51,579 bases of DNA from CAZWDO01 sp964632485 [NCBI: uncultured bacterium] (GTDB lineage: Bacteria > JAGOEH01): contig CAZWDO010000009.1 in the NCBI GenBank assembly GCA_964632485.1, positions 102,740 to 154,318 of the forward strand. Direction: 5' to 3'. The translations under genes and the position numbers were made by a program. The stretch's first letter is position 1. Each line of letters begins with the position of its first letter. Positions 1 through 9,132 of the stretch are shown here, piece by piece. The notes beneath the pieces were generated by a model. It saw nothing but the letters and a program-made list of their open reading frames with translations, was not told the origin of the DNA and searched no databases.

Positions 1-1284
1 TTCCAGGAAATATTCGCGGATTTAGGCGATGAACAATCCATTGAACAGGGATTAAGCACTTTTTCGTCTCATATCCGCAATGTTTCTAAAATAATCAAAC
101 GCGCAAATGACAAGACGTTAGTCCTGATTGATGAAATCGGCAATGGAACTGACCCTGAAGAAGGCAGTCTATTAGCAATGGCCATCCTGGATGAGTTAAT
201 CGCTCGATCGGTAAAAGGCATTATAACCACCCACTATAGCGCCCTTAAGGTATATGCGCATCAAAAAGACGGTATCATCAACGCCTCAATGGAATTCGAC
301 CGAACGGTTTTTAAACCCACTTACCGGTTATTAATGAATATTCCTGGGAACAGTTTTGCAATTGAAATTGCCAGTAATCTGGGTCTGCCCAGTCTGATCA
401 TCCAAAATGCCCGATTACGGCAGGATGAACAGGAACTGAAATTGAACCAGATGATTATCGATTTGGAACGAAAAGTTAAATTATATGAAGATAAATTAAT
501 AGAGTTGGGTATGAAGGAAAATCAACTTCATGAGATCATCGACGAATATCAATCGAAAACGATGAATATTAAACAGATACAACAGGAAGTTAAAACCCAG
601 GCGCTTGAAGAAGCTCAGCGGATCATTGAAACCGCGCGGTCCGTCGTTGAAAAGGCGGTCACCGAGATTAAGGAAACCCAGGCGGATAAAGAGACTATTC
701 AGCAAAGTCGGCAGGCGATTGATACAATTCGCAATGAGATTAAAAAAGACTTGCGCGAAGAGCGGAAACAATTAGAACAGCAAAAACCAAAGCAGCCCCC
801 ATTGACCCATATAGCCATTGGCGATATGGTATGGGTGGAAACCATGAACAGTGTCGGTGAAATTGCTGGAATCTCGCATCATGGAGCTAAAGTTCAGGTC
901 CGATTCGGTAATATTATGGTTTTAACCAATCGGGATGAATTGTTTGCCACTCCCCCGGAAGAAAAAGAAAAGAATCAGCCAGCTCGACCATTGGATATCG
1001 GCGGCAATTCGGTTAATATTTCATGGGGAGTGAATATGCAGTTTACCAATCAGCTCGATATTCGAGGCTATTCACTGGAACAAGCGCAGAAAAAAGTGGA
1101 TGAGTTTCTCTCCCGGGTGTGTATGACGGATTTTCCGGAAGTCAAGATTATTCATGGTCTGGGCAATGGCGTGCTGAAATCAAGTATCCGGGATTTTCTA
1201 AAAACCTACCCGGTTGTTGCCAGTTTCAGGAGTGGGGATATGGAAAGTGGCGGGGACGGCGTAACTTTCGTGCGTCTGAAATAG
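1..1284 (+). CDS. mutS2: Endonuclease MutS2, C-terminal part (5' end outside the window)
   Basis: The reading frame is open from base 1, so this is the last 427 residues of a protein that is usually near 780 residues. Visible in order are the end of the MutS-type ATPase (Walker B-like LVLIDEIGNGTDP at about residues 40-52, with the TTHY switch just after), a long charged coiled coil (about 125-245), a KOW-like linker, and a C-terminal Smr domain. The Smr motifs are LDIRG at 352 and HGLGNG at 385-390. MutS2 proteins bind branched DNA or collided ribosomes, and Smr domains are nucleases; both statements are family knowledge. The Smr loop reads HGLGNG rather than the commoner HGxGTG. The gene converges on the glycosyltransferase at 1335-2459, with about 50 bases and no obvious terminator between them. 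Confidence 0.95.
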   Translation, partial: FQEIFADLGDEQSIEQGLSTFSSHIRNVSKIIKRANDKTLVLIDEIGNGTDPEEGSLLAMAILDELIARSVKGIITTHYSALKVYAHQKDGIINASMEFDRTVFKPTYRLLMNIPGNSFAIEIASNLGLPSLIIQNARLRQDEQELKLNQMIIDLERKVKLYEDKLIELGMKENQLHEIIDEYQSKTMNIKQIQQEVKTQALEEAQRIIETARSVVEKAVTEIKETQADKETIQQSRQAIDTIRNEIKKDLREERKQLEQQKPKQPPLTHIAIGDMVWVETMNSVGEIAGISHHGAKVQVRFGNIMVLTNRDELFATPPEEKEKNQPARPLDIGGNSVNISWGVNMQFTNQLDIRGYSLEQAQKKVDEFLSRVCMTDFPEVKIIHGLGNGVLKSSIRDFLKTYPVVASFRSGDMESGGDGVTFVRLK

Positions 1285-1334
1285 AGCATCTAATTTTTCT
1301 GTATTCCGGGCCAATTTTAGGCATCACACGGGGA

Positions 1335-2459
1335 TTAACGCATGGAAATTACTTTGCGCCAATTGGTTAGATATTTTTGTGGGCTATAGGCATTGAGGGC
1401 ATGTTGGCGCGAATTCCGGCTGATTATATTCATGATGTCTGCCATTTGAGGGGCCTGTTGCAGAAAAATAAGCGCTTCATCCAATTGGTGTGGCGGGACT
1501 AACCATCCGGTAACACGATGCTTGATTAGTTCCAGGGGTCCGCCAACAGCATAGGCAAGCGTAATGCGGCCCAGCGCCTGGCTTTCCATAACGACGCGCC
1601 CAAGGGGCTCAAAACTTGAAAACACACTAACGACATCCAACTTAGCAATTAATTTTAATACATCTGCTTTATAACCTTCCCAAATTACCCAATCTTCAAG
1701 ATTTTCGCTTTCGATCAAACGTTGCATTTCTTCGATGTAGAATGAACCTCCATAAAGCGGGCCGCCAAAGATATGGAATTGCCAGGGCAATTGCATATCT
1801 CGCGTTTTTATGGCTAATTGGAGAAAATCCAACTGCCCTTTTTCAGGGGAGAGCCGGCTATAGATGCCAATATGCCAGGGGGGATCGTGATTAAAGGGGA
1901 TAGAAAATGCTTCCTGCTGAATCTGCATTGATTCGAGATCGACAATATTATGAAACACATGAGTCATCGGAGATTGTTTGGCAAAACAGGGCAATTGATG
2001 GCGAACAAAAAGTGAGATGGAAACGCGAGCATTGAGTAAATGTAAGGCCAGGTGCCGATGCCAGGGATAATCGGAAAAAATATTGCGGATATGAGATATG
2101 ATTCGCAATTGCGGAAACCGAAGCCGCATGGCGAGAATGAGAAGTTCGCTTTTAAAGAGGCCGTTACAATATAAGTATAGAGAAGATGAACCTATATTTC
2201 GGATGAGCCGGGCTAATCGCGCGAAATTATACCAATAACGTCCGTTTACCAGACGATAATTTCCCAAAAAATAGGGGATTGGCGCTATGTGGACCGGAAT
2301 TTCCAGCGCCCGGCATTTATCGGCCAGCGGACCCTCTTCACCCAGCGCAAGGTGCAGGTGGTATTCGTTATGGGCAGCGGAAATAAAGGCGAGCAAACTC
2401 TGCTCGCCACCTCCCCAGTCAGCATGGGCCGAGAAGATTAAAATGGTTTTCCGGGGCAC
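1335..2459 (-). CDS. Glycosyltransferase family 4 (GT-B fold)
   Basis: This retaining GT4-type enzyme probably adds a sugar to a lipid-linked oligosaccharide at the cytoplasmic membrane face. The N-terminal acceptor domain opens with ILIFSAHADWGGGEQ, a typical GT4 start. The C-terminal donor domain shows GIYSRLSPEKG, followed by the E-x7-E motif (E284 and E292, EPLGRVVME) and a GGPLELI loop. An ATG at 2558 would give 407 residues but would overlap the upstream gene by about 100 bases and add an unrelated hydrophobic leader. A GTG at 2459, one base after the upstream stop, fits the conserved N-terminus and gives 374 residues, so I chose it. It is the last gene of the minus-strand operon. The sugar donor cannot be read from the sequence. 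Confidence 0.85.
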   Translation of the reverse strand: MPRKTILIFSAHADWGGGEQSLLAFISAAHNEYHLHLALGEEGPLADKCRALEIPVHIAPIPYFLGNYRLVNGRYWYNFARLARLIRNIGSSSLYLYCNGLFKSELLILAMRLRFPQLRIISHIRNIFSDYPWHRHLALHLLNARVSISLFVRHQLPCFAKQSPMTHVFHNIVDLESMQIQQEAFSIPFNHDPPWHIGIYSRLSPEKGQLDFLQLAIKTRDMQLPWQFHIFGGPLYGGSFYIEEMQRLIESENLEDWVIWEGYKADVLKLIAKLDVVSVFSSFEPLGRVVMESQALGRITLAYAVGGPLELIKHRVTGWLVPPHQLDEALIFLQQAPQMADIMNIISRNSRQHALNAYSPQKYLTNWRKVISMR

Positions 2460-2460
2460 T

Positions 2461-3777
2461 CTAAAACGCCTTTTTATGAAATAGAAACTCCAACAAAGTA
2501 CGTACATAAATTTTAAATTCCAGATACCAGGAGAAATTATAAATATAATAAAGGTCATGGTTCAAGCGGTCCCGAACAGAAGATGGGCCCCGCAAACCAT
2601 TGACCTGCGCCCATCCGGTTAAGCCTGGTTTTACAAGATGGCGAAAGGCATATTCGGGCCATTGGCTGGAAAATTGTTGTACGAAAAATGGCCGTTCCGG
2701 GCGGGGGCCGATCAAGCTCATATCCCCCCGCAAAACGTTCCATACCTGAGGCACTTCGTCAAAGCTAAAGCTTCTTAAATAACGGCCCAGGGCGGTAACC
2801 CGGGGATCATTTTCGGTGGCCCAAACCGGACCCGTCTGCGCTTCGGCATTTTTCACCATGGATGTAAATTTATAGAGAACGAATTCCCTTCCCCGCAATC
2901 CGACCCTGATTTGCCGATAAAATATCCCTTGCCTCTGGAACACTAATGCCAGTACGATCATGATCAGAATCGGAGAAAATACGATGAGCATTAAAATTGA
3001 GCCCACTATATCTATAATTCGTTTAATAATCATTGTATGACGTTTAATAGCAGATAGATCAATGGTCAGTCCATTATATCGCATGAATTTAACTTCACGC
3101 AGCCGCAAGGGATGGTCCAGCAGAAAGCGCGGAATTAATACTAACTGGCAATTATAGAGTAAAACCCGATTACTGAGGTTAACTAATTCCTCTACCCTGA
3201 AATCGTCAATGATAAGAAGCAGTTGAGCTGGTTTTGTCCGGTCAACCCATTCATGCAGGACTTCCAGTTCCGGACGAGCGTTGTACTCTTTGATCTCTAT
3301 CGATTTATTGCCTGATATGTTTTCATCTAATCGGCACCGGTCTTCATAGCTGATCCAGGCCAGTACCTTTGGAATAGGTAATAAACGATTCCATAATAAA
3401 TGGAGACAAATGGAAAAAAAAGTCAGGAGAAACCAAATCAGGATAAAAAGCAGGCGGGAAAATGAGATGCTGCGAATAAAAAAGCTGAGGGCAAAACAAA
3501 TCAACAGGGAAAGGCTGATTCCCTTAAACCGTTGGCGAATGATTTGCGCGGGAACTAGCGGTTGATGAAACTCATAGATGTCGAAAAGGGTTAAATTGAA
3601 GATATAAATAGGCGAAAGAGAAATCATTATCCAGAAATAGTGTATTTGCCAGTGGCTGGTAATATATCCTCCCGGAAAAAAAGGAGTATTGAACCGCAGC
3701 CACCAGGCTATGTAGAACGCGGTCCAGAGAATAAAAAGATCGCTGATTACTTTGAATAATGTTATTTTTTTATACAT
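2461..3777 (-). CDS. Polyprenyl-phosphate glycosyl-1-phosphate transferase (initiating sugar transferase)
   Basis: This integral membrane enzyme likely starts a surface glycan by moving a sugar-1-phosphate from a UDP-sugar to undecaprenyl phosphate. The first 130 residues hold about four hydrophobic segments, followed by a poorly conserved middle. The bacterial sugar transferase domain begins near residue 253 (RIIDIVGS). It shows the RVGLRGREF loop, GPVWATENDPRVTALGR, the catalytic Asp-Glu pair D340-E341 in FDEVPQ, GDMSLIGPRPERP and PGLTGWAQVNG. The length of 438 residues and the layout match WbaP/CpsE-type enzymes with a membrane-spanning N-terminus. It overlaps the upstream glycosyltransferase by 16 bases, which suggests translational coupling. 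The sugar (galactose, glucose, QuiNAc4NAc or other) is not determinable. Confidence 0.93.
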   Translation of the reverse strand: MYKKITLFKVISDLFILWTAFYIAWWLRFNTPFFPGGYITSHWQIHYFWIMISLSPIYIFNLTLFDIYEFHQPLVPAQIIRQRFKGISLSLLICFALSFFIRSISFSRLLFILIWFLLTFFSICLHLLWNRLLPIPKVLAWISYEDRCRLDENISGNKSIEIKEYNARPELEVLHEWVDRTKPAQLLLIIDDFRVEELVNLSNRVLLYNCQLVLIPRFLLDHPLRLREVKFMRYNGLTIDLSAIKRHTMIIKRIIDIVGSILMLIVFSPILIMIVLALVFQRQGIFYRQIRVGLRGREFVLYKFTSMVKNAEAQTGPVWATENDPRVTALGRYLRSFSFDEVPQVWNVLRGDMSLIGPRPERPFFVQQFSSQWPEYAFRHLVKPGLTGWAQVNGLRGPSSVRDRLNHDLYYIYNFSWYLEFKIYVRTLLEFLFHKKAF

Positions 3778-4865
3778 AGTTGTTGGTAAACCTTGCTATG
3801 TTGTTGGGCGATAATTGGCCAAGAATGATAGGTCTGAATGAAGTGCGCCAAAATTTCTGCTTCGCGGATAAATAAAGCTGGGTTATTGGTAAATCGTCGC
3901 AATTGTTGAAATATCTTATCGGGAGTCACGGTTTTAATCATTGAGCAGGGTAAACGCCTTGATAATTCTCGGGGTGTTGATGGACCTGAATTGCAGATCA
4001 TTGGAATACCCAATCCGGCGCTCCCGATAAAACTGGTGCGGCGGAGACTGATCCCATCACGAAAAAAGAGACAGGAAAGATCAGAGGCAAGCAATTCCTG
4101 TTCAACTTCATCTTCAGTTAAAAAACCGCTGCATTCGACCTCTGATTTCAATTCCCAGCGAGTGATCATATCTTCATATTTTTTTTGTTGCGCCAGTGAA
4201 ATATTTGTCCAGCCGGGAATCAGGCGTAAAGTAACGGGCCCGATTTCACGGCGATACTGGTTAATCGCCGGTAATATCCTATCCAGCAGGCGATTGGGAT
4301 GAGGAAACCCGTATATCGTTACGCGCAAATGATTTTTTTGATCCCCTTGACTCCATCGGCTTCGCCATGGCAGATTCGCTCCGATGGGAATTTGAAAGAC
4401 GAGCTTACCCCATTTTTTAAAGCGTTTAGAATCTTCTTTAGTGGTGCCTACTAAAGCATGACAAAAAAGAGCTGCCAGGCGGAGCCGAACCCGGTTTAAT
4501 GGATGCAGGGTGCGATAATCATGCAATGTAACGAGTTGAATATATTTTCGGTTTCGAACACGGCAATAAAACATCCAAAAAAGAAATAATAAATCCATAC
4601 GAAACCCGCGAGTGATCAGATGCCAGTGAATCAGACCTCCAGAGGGAAACCTTTCCAAGTGAGCCAGTTGGGCAGGATAAGGAGCATATTCGATTCCTGG
4701 TAATTGACTCGATTCCGGTGGAATACGGGGCGTGACCAGCATAATTTGCAGCCTGTCGGCAAGCGCCGACAAGACATGAAAAATATAATCGCCAATTCCG
4801 CAGGGCTGAGGTGGGTATGAACCGGTTACAATAATGATTTGGTAAGGTGGTTGTTTCTTAATCAT
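3762..4865 (-). CDS. Glycosyltransferase family 4-like protein
   Basis: A 367-residue GT-B protein. It opens with IIIVTGSYPPQPCGIGDYI, the glycine-rich start seen in GT4 enzymes that read YPP..CGIGDY. The donor half carries GFLTEDEVEQELLASDLSCLFF, then DGISLRRTSFIGSAGLGIPMI, matching the GT4 variant with a 'DG-S-RR-S' motif. It lies 32 bases downstream of rlmD and overlaps the initiating sugar transferase by 16 bases, so it is probably co-transcribed with both. By context it adds one sugar to a polyprenyl-linked glycan. Donor and acceptor are unknown. Confidence 0.85.
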   Translation of the reverse strand: MIKKQPPYQIIIVTGSYPPQPCGIGDYIFHVLSALADRLQIMLVTPRIPPESSQLPGIEYAPYPAQLAHLERFPSGGLIHWHLITRGFRMDLLFLFWMFYCRVRNRKYIQLVTLHDYRTLHPLNRVRLRLAALFCHALVGTTKEDSKRFKKWGKLVFQIPIGANLPWRSRWSQGDQKNHLRVTIYGFPHPNRLLDRILPAINQYRREIGPVTLRLIPGWTNISLAQQKKYEDMITRWELKSEVECSGFLTEDEVEQELLASDLSCLFFRDGISLRRTSFIGSAGLGIPMICNSGPSTPRELSRRLPCSMIKTVTPDKIFQQLRRFTNNPALFIREAEILAHFIQTYHSWPIIAQQHSKVYQQLCIKK

Positions 4866-4897
4866 TGGAAGAATCCTGGCTTAGAATCGACAGAAAT

Positions 4898-6262
4898 TCA
4901 CGCGCTGACTCGGTGAAAAAGAGCAATCGATTCGATATGAGGCGTCTGAGGAAACATATCTACCGGTTGTAATGCGGCAAGTCTATATCGCCCCCCCTGA
5001 CAAATAAAGCTTGCATCCCGGGCCAGTGTATCGGGATTGCAGGAAATATATATAATTTTTACCGGCGCTATCCGATGGATTAGCTGGATAGCTGACGGAG
5101 GAACGCCGGGCCTGGGCGGATCTACAACAACAGTCGTAAAATTGGTATCGAAAAGAGTGGGGGATAGTTTTCCGACATCGGCTTGAATAAAGCGGCAATT
5201 GGCAATCCCCTGACGTTTGCAATTTTCTTCCGCCATTTGGACCGATGCTTCCACCATTTCGACTCCGCAGACAGATTCAACATGAGACGCCATAATCAAA
5301 GAAATTGCGCCTACACCGCAAAAGAGTTCCAATACACGGTCCTGGGAATTAAGCTCAGCCAACTCCATCGCTCGGTTGAAAAGATGTTCCGCCTGAAGAG
5401 GATTGCTTTGGAAAAAAGTTTGAGGGCCGATCTGGAATTGTATATTGTTTAAATTTTCTCGGATGAATCCAGCGCCGGTAATCGTCCTGTATCGGTCGGC
5501 GGTGGCGATCGCGGCGTAATTCAGGGAAATGCCATGGACCAGGGACAGATTTTTCGGCAATTGTCCGGCCAGATAGTCGAGAAGCTGTTCCACTTCACAG
5601 GGCTGCTGATCGGTTGTGATCAGAGTGAGCAGCCATTCGTCGCGAGACCAACTGTAACGTATTATGGCAAATCGGAGAGTTCCGGTATGCTTGATATTAT
5701 GGTATGAAATCAATTTTAATTCCTGGGCGCGGGAACGGATTAGCCCTAAAAAATCCATCATGGGAGCGGGTCCCAAAAGACAACCGGTTGTGTCGAAAAC
5801 GCCGGCCCAACTGCCGCTATAGTGCAGCCCCAATGTTAATTGGTCCAGGTTGCCGCCAAATGAAAATTCCATTTTATTCCGGTAATGCAATGGATCAGGC
5901 GCGCCCATAATGGGTAATAGAGGTAAAGAATCACGAAACCCACCGAGATGTTGAAATGCGCCCGCCAGAATTTGTTCTTTGGCATGAAGTTGTGTTTCAT
6001 AGCGAATCATTTGCCATTTGCAGCCCCCGCAATCCCCAGCATGGGGACAAGCGGGAGCGCAACGGTCCGGGGATGGTTCTAAAAGAGAAATTAACTGGGC
6101 CTGAGCATAATGGTTTTTGCGTTTGGTGAGTCGGATGGACGCCCGATCTCCGGGAACCGTTTCCGAAACAAAGACTACCATTCCATCGGGCAAAGTTGCC
6201 AGACCGTTGCCGCCGGAAACTAACGAAGTTATTTCCACAGTGATTTCCTGGTTTTTATTCAT
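4898..6262 (-). CDS. rlmD: 23S rRNA (uracil-C5)-methyltransferase, RlmD/TrmA family
   Basis: It transfers a methyl group from SAM to C5 of a uracil, most likely U1939 of 23S rRNA. The N-terminal TRAM domain (about residues 5-60) is followed by iron-sulphur cysteines C72-x5-C78-x2-C81 (CPHAGDCGGC), with another cysteine near 158 in FDTTGCLLGP. The methyltransferase core has VLELFCGVGAIS, VVVDPPRPG and the catalytic-cysteine motif IIYISCNPDTLARD. The 454-residue length is normal. TrmA-family relatives that act on tRNA cannot be fully excluded, but the cluster cysteines favour RlmD-type proteins. It heads the minus-strand operon that continues into three glycan genes. A strong promoter ends so close to its ATG that the mRNA may be leaderless. 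Confidence 0.92.
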   Translation of the reverse strand: MNKNQEITVEITSLVSGGNGLATLPDGMVVFVSETVPGDRASIRLTKRKNHYAQAQLISLLEPSPDRCAPACPHAGDCGGCKWQMIRYETQLHAKEQILAGAFQHLGGFRDSLPLLPIMGAPDPLHYRNKMEFSFGGNLDQLTLGLHYSGSWAGVFDTTGCLLGPAPMMDFLGLIRSRAQELKLISYHNIKHTGTLRFAIIRYSWSRDEWLLTLITTDQQPCEVEQLLDYLAGQLPKNLSLVHGISLNYAAIATADRYRTITGAGFIRENLNNIQFQIGPQTFFQSNPLQAEHLFNRAMELAELNSQDRVLELFCGVGAISLIMASHVESVCGVEMVEASVQMAEENCKRQGIANCRFIQADVGKLSPTLFDTNFTTVVVDPPRPGVPPSAIQLIHRIAPVKIIYISCNPDTLARDASFICQGGRYRLAALQPVDMFPQTPHIESIALFHRVSA

Positions 6263-6269
6263 AGCTACT

Positions 6270-6298
6270 ATAATAAATGATTAACGCTTGGAAGTCAA
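6270..6298 (-). promoter_or_regulatory. Predicted sigma70 promoter of the rlmD operon
   Basis: On the minus strand TTGACT (6293-6298) and TATTAT (6270-6275) are separated by exactly 17 bases; each hexamer matches 5 of 6 consensus positions. The expected transcription start is near 6263, directly next to the rlmD ATG at 6262, leaving no room for a ribosome binding site. Confidence 0.6.
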
Positions 6299-6317
6299 GT
6301 AATTTTTTTTAAAAAAG

Positions 6318-6346
6318 TTGACAAGCGGTAATGATGGATTTAAATT
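6318..6346 (+). promoter_or_regulatory. Predicted sigma70 promoter of the 6485/7240 envelope genes
   Basis: A perfect TTGACA (6318-6323) lies 17 bases from TAAATT (6341-6346, 4 of 6). It is oriented divergently from the rlmD promoter within the same 222-base intergenic region and leaves a leader of about 130 bases before the first gene. Confidence 0.45.
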
Positions 6347-6484
6347 ATAAAAAAGGTAGTTTTAAAATTTATTTCAAATTCGAATTTCAGCGCCTTGTTT
6401 CGTTTGGAATAGATTAAATTGGAACGATAGAAACCTGTTTTACTAAATGTTAGTGAATCGAACTATCCAGTATCCCTGATTGAA

Positions 6485-7243
6485 GTGAGGTCTCCTATTT
6501 TTTTAAAAAATGATCGCCGAGTTTTTGTAGTTGCATATTGTCAGTGGCTCATAATATATTTCTGGATGGTAGCGCAGGCGCATGGCGATAATCGATACCG
6601 CGATTACGCTCACAATTGGCAAACCTATTCCTTAATAGCGCAGGATGAGATGAGATTTGTCGGCGCTACATGTCATGCCGCAGTCGGTTATACCCGGTTG
6701 TATAGCCTTGCCAATCTCGGCCGGCAATCGCTTGACGTTCATTGGGGGCCATTCTATTTCAGTTATGTCCAGATGCCGGGAAGCCTCATCCGCCAAACGG
6801 TTTTTTATCATGAGACCCGATTCCGTCGGGGTGTTTGGCAGCTCAATTTGGGTGTGGAACGATGGAGAGAGGAATTGCCCGGGATATGGCATGAAACCGG
6901 CTGGGGGGGTAGCCTGACTGGTGGCGTCCATGGAGAGAGAGCCATTCTGTTAACATGCCTCAACCAGAACAGTTTGACGTGTAGCGCTGCCTGGCAAGAG
7001 CTTTCCTGGTTGCTTGAGTTGAGTGTTTATCGCGAATTTGAGAATAGTCAAAGTGAGATATCGCCGCGCATTGTTTGGACAATCAGCCCGGAATGGAGCG
7101 CTGAAGTCAATTATTATACTGTGAGCGGCATGTTTCAATATGGCATCAATGGCCGTCAGGGATGGCTTATGTGGAGTTTTGGCGGTCGTATTCATCCGTT
7201 ATTACCACCGACTTTTTATTTTCGAACCGGAGTGAGTTCATGA
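6485..7243 (+). CDS. Hypothetical secreted or outer-membrane protein
   Basis: I do not recognise this 252-residue protein. It begins with GTG; no better in-frame ATG precedes the hydrophobic segment VFVVAYCQWLIIYFWMVAQA (about residues 13-32), which looks like a signal peptide ending AQA-HG. The rest is rich in Trp, Tyr, Gly and alternating polar/hydrophobic stretches, as in beta-barrel strands, and has few Lys. There is no convincing Shine-Dalgarno sequence, so the exact start is uncertain. It shares an ATGA overlap with the next gene, which also encodes a predicted envelope beta-barrel protein, so the two probably work together. No catalytic motif is visible. Confidence 0.6.
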   Translation: MRSPIFLKNDRRVFVVAYCQWLIIYFWMVAQAHGDNRYRDYAHNWQTYSLIAQDEMRFVGATCHAAVGYTRLYSLANLGRQSLDVHWGPFYFSYVQMPGSLIRQTVFYHETRFRRGVWQLNLGVERWREELPGIWHETGWGGSLTGGVHGERAILLTCLNQNSLTCSAAWQELSWLLELSVYREFENSQSEISPRIVWTISPEWSAEVNYYTVSGMFQYGINGRQGWLMWSFGGRIHPLLPPTFYFRTGVSS

Positions 7244-9132
7244 TACGCGTTTTTTTGTTTATAGGTTGTTTGCTCTCGATCAGTTTAGCCGAATTGCCGG
7301 CTTTGTTGGAAGATTATCTAGCTCGATATGGCCATGAAATGCTGCCTGATGAAGCTTTGCTGGAACTGGAGGGGATTTATGACCGGCGGCCCTGGTTGAC
7401 GCAATTGACTGAAGAGGAACTATCTGCTTTCTTTTTTTTAACGATTGGCCAACAGGAATGGATGGCCCGTAATCACCCATTAGACATTAAAACATTGAGA
7501 GACAGCGCAATTGTCACGGATCGCGAGAAATTGGCGCTGTTGCGAGTTTTTGTGCGGGAAGGCGATCCGCGACGGGTTAAAGAGAATGATTACTTCGCTA
7601 AAGCCGCTGTTCGCATCCATGAACGCTATCCTCATATTCCCGATACAAGCTGGCATGGCGCGCCAGTGAATTTTTACAGTCAATGGGAAATCCGCTATGG
7701 AAGCTATTCCGCCCATCTGACCAGCGAGAAGGATTGGCAGGAGACGAACTGGCTTGATTATATCGGTTTTGCCATAACCAAAGAATTTTCTCCTCAAACA
7801 CGTTTGTTGGCAGGAGATTTCCAGATTAACTGGCAGCAGGGACTGGTTTGCCGGCAAAGTTTATCGATTGATAACCTGGCCGATAACCCCGCATTTATTC
7901 AAAAAAAAACACGCAGCATGAGCCCTTATCGCGGTCAGGCGGTTAATACCGGATTTCGTGGTTGCGCTTTCCGGGGAGCGTTTGGCGGTTGGCTTTATGA
8001 GACCTTTGCCGCATATACCCATTATGATGCCAACTTTAATAGCCGGGGTGAGATCACTTCCTTCTATAATGACGGGTACCACAGGGATGAACGGGAAGAG
8101 GAGAAGCGAAACCGTTTACTGGAAAAATCATTTGGCGGGTATCTGGAAAGACGGTTTAATCAATCGGCATGGTCAGCGGCATTTTATACGGCCGATTATT
8201 CTCCTTCCTTTACGACAGAATTGGACGATCGTAGTGCCAATGATTTTAAGGGGAATCAGCAATGGGTGTTGGGAGGCGCGGGACAATGGCAATTGCCGTA
8301 TCAGGTCAGTTGGAGCGGTGAAGGAGCTTTAAGCCGCAATGGAGCGGGCGCCGGATTGAGTCAGTTGGTATATCACCAGAGCGATTTGAGCCTGGCTTTG
8401 CATTTTCATTACTATTCCGCCAGTTTTCAAAATTTTCATAGCTCTGCTTATGCCATTGGGAGTCAGAATCGCAATGAATTGGGTATCGCCCTGGCGGCGC
8501 AAAAAAAATGGCCGGGAGGACACCGACTTTCCGTAGTATGGGAAAACGCTAAAAACCCGGAACGCACCTATTACTCAATTTTTGGCGAAAAAACGCGCCA
8601 CCGGTTAATCAGATATGAATACCGCCAAATACAGATCGATTTCAAATCGACCAGCAATCAACGTTTTAATACCACTTTGTCGCGAGATATCACTGAAGAT
8701 CAGCAAACGGTTCGTATGACCGTTGATCAGGGATTAAACAAATATTTTAATGTTTGGGGTCGGGTGGAATATCATCGGTACATTGAAACGAATCAATCCG
8801 CGCAAAACGGATTTTTAGCATCGGTTCGCATGAGCTGGCGCAAGAATTCATGGAAAAGCCATTGGCAATTAGCCTGGTTTGATACGGATAGTTATGATAC
8901 GCGAATCTATCTTTATTGTTATGAATTACCGGGATTGTGGAGTATCCCGGCGTTTGAGGGCGCTGGATGGCATACTTATTGGACCGGTAGTTATTCATAC
9001 AATGGATGGTTAGTTCAAATAAAAACAGCCATCACGATCTATCCTCATGGGAAGACTTATAGTGATGGCCGTGATGGTAAAATATTTTATACCTGCGGGG
9101 GGTATGTAACTAAGCTTGTTCCACTGCCTTGA
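7240..9132 (+). CDS. Large outer-membrane beta-barrel-like protein, related to HHH-type OM proteins
   Basis: The frame is open from further upstream, but the ATG at 7240, which overlaps the previous stop as ATGA and follows GGAGTG, gives a clean signal peptide (MIRVFLFIGCLLSISLA). The mature protein is about 610 residues. Its first 60 residues (LPALLEDY..., LTQLTEEELSAFFFLTIGQ) resemble the helical lead-in of Bacteroidetes proteins often labelled 'helix-hairpin-helix' or ComEA-like. The GDFQINWQQGLV segment followed by SMSPYRGQ...GFRGCAFRG matches the start of their beta-barrel region. The remainder alternates aromatic and polar residues and ends near a Lys-Leu-Val-Pro-Leu-Pro tail. The function of this family is not established. 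The last 23 bases overlap the convergent NifU-like gene. Confidence 0.7.
   Translation: MIRVFLFIGCLLSISLAELPALLEDYLARYGHEMLPDEALLELEGIYDRRPWLTQLTEEELSAFFFLTIGQQEWMARNHPLDIKTLRDSAIVTDREKLALLRVFVREGDPRRVKENDYFAKAAVRIHERYPHIPDTSWHGAPVNFYSQWEIRYGSYSAHLTSEKDWQETNWLDYIGFAITKEFSPQTRLLAGDFQINWQQGLVCRQSLSIDNLADNPAFIQKKTRSMSPYRGQAVNTGFRGCAFRGAFGGWLYETFAAYTHYDANFNSRGEITSFYNDGYHRDEREEEKRNRLLEKSFGGYLERRFNQSAWSAAFYTADYSPSFTTELDDRSANDFKGNQQWVLGGAGQWQLPYQVSWSGEGALSRNGAGAGLSQLVYHQSDLSLALHFHYYSASFQNFHSSAYAIGSQNRNELGIALAAQKKWPGGHRLSVVWENAKNPERTYYSIFGEKTRHRLIRYEYRQIQIDFKSTSNQRFNTTLSRDITEDQQTVRMTVDQGLNKYFNVWGRVEYHRYIETNQSAQNGFLASVRMSWRKNSWKSHWQLAWFDTDSYDTRIYLYCYELPGLWSIPAFEGAGWHTYWTGSYSYNGWLVQIKTAITIYPHGKTYSDGRDGKIFYTCGGYVTKLVPLP

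Noticed and set aside
496-771. Antisense ORF over mutS2
   Set aside because: It mirrors the coiled-coil coding strand and has no recognisable domain.
2461-2558. Longer start (ATG 2558) for the first glycosyltransferase
   Set aside because: It would overlap the upstream gene by about 100 bases; the GTG at 2459 restores the family N-terminus.
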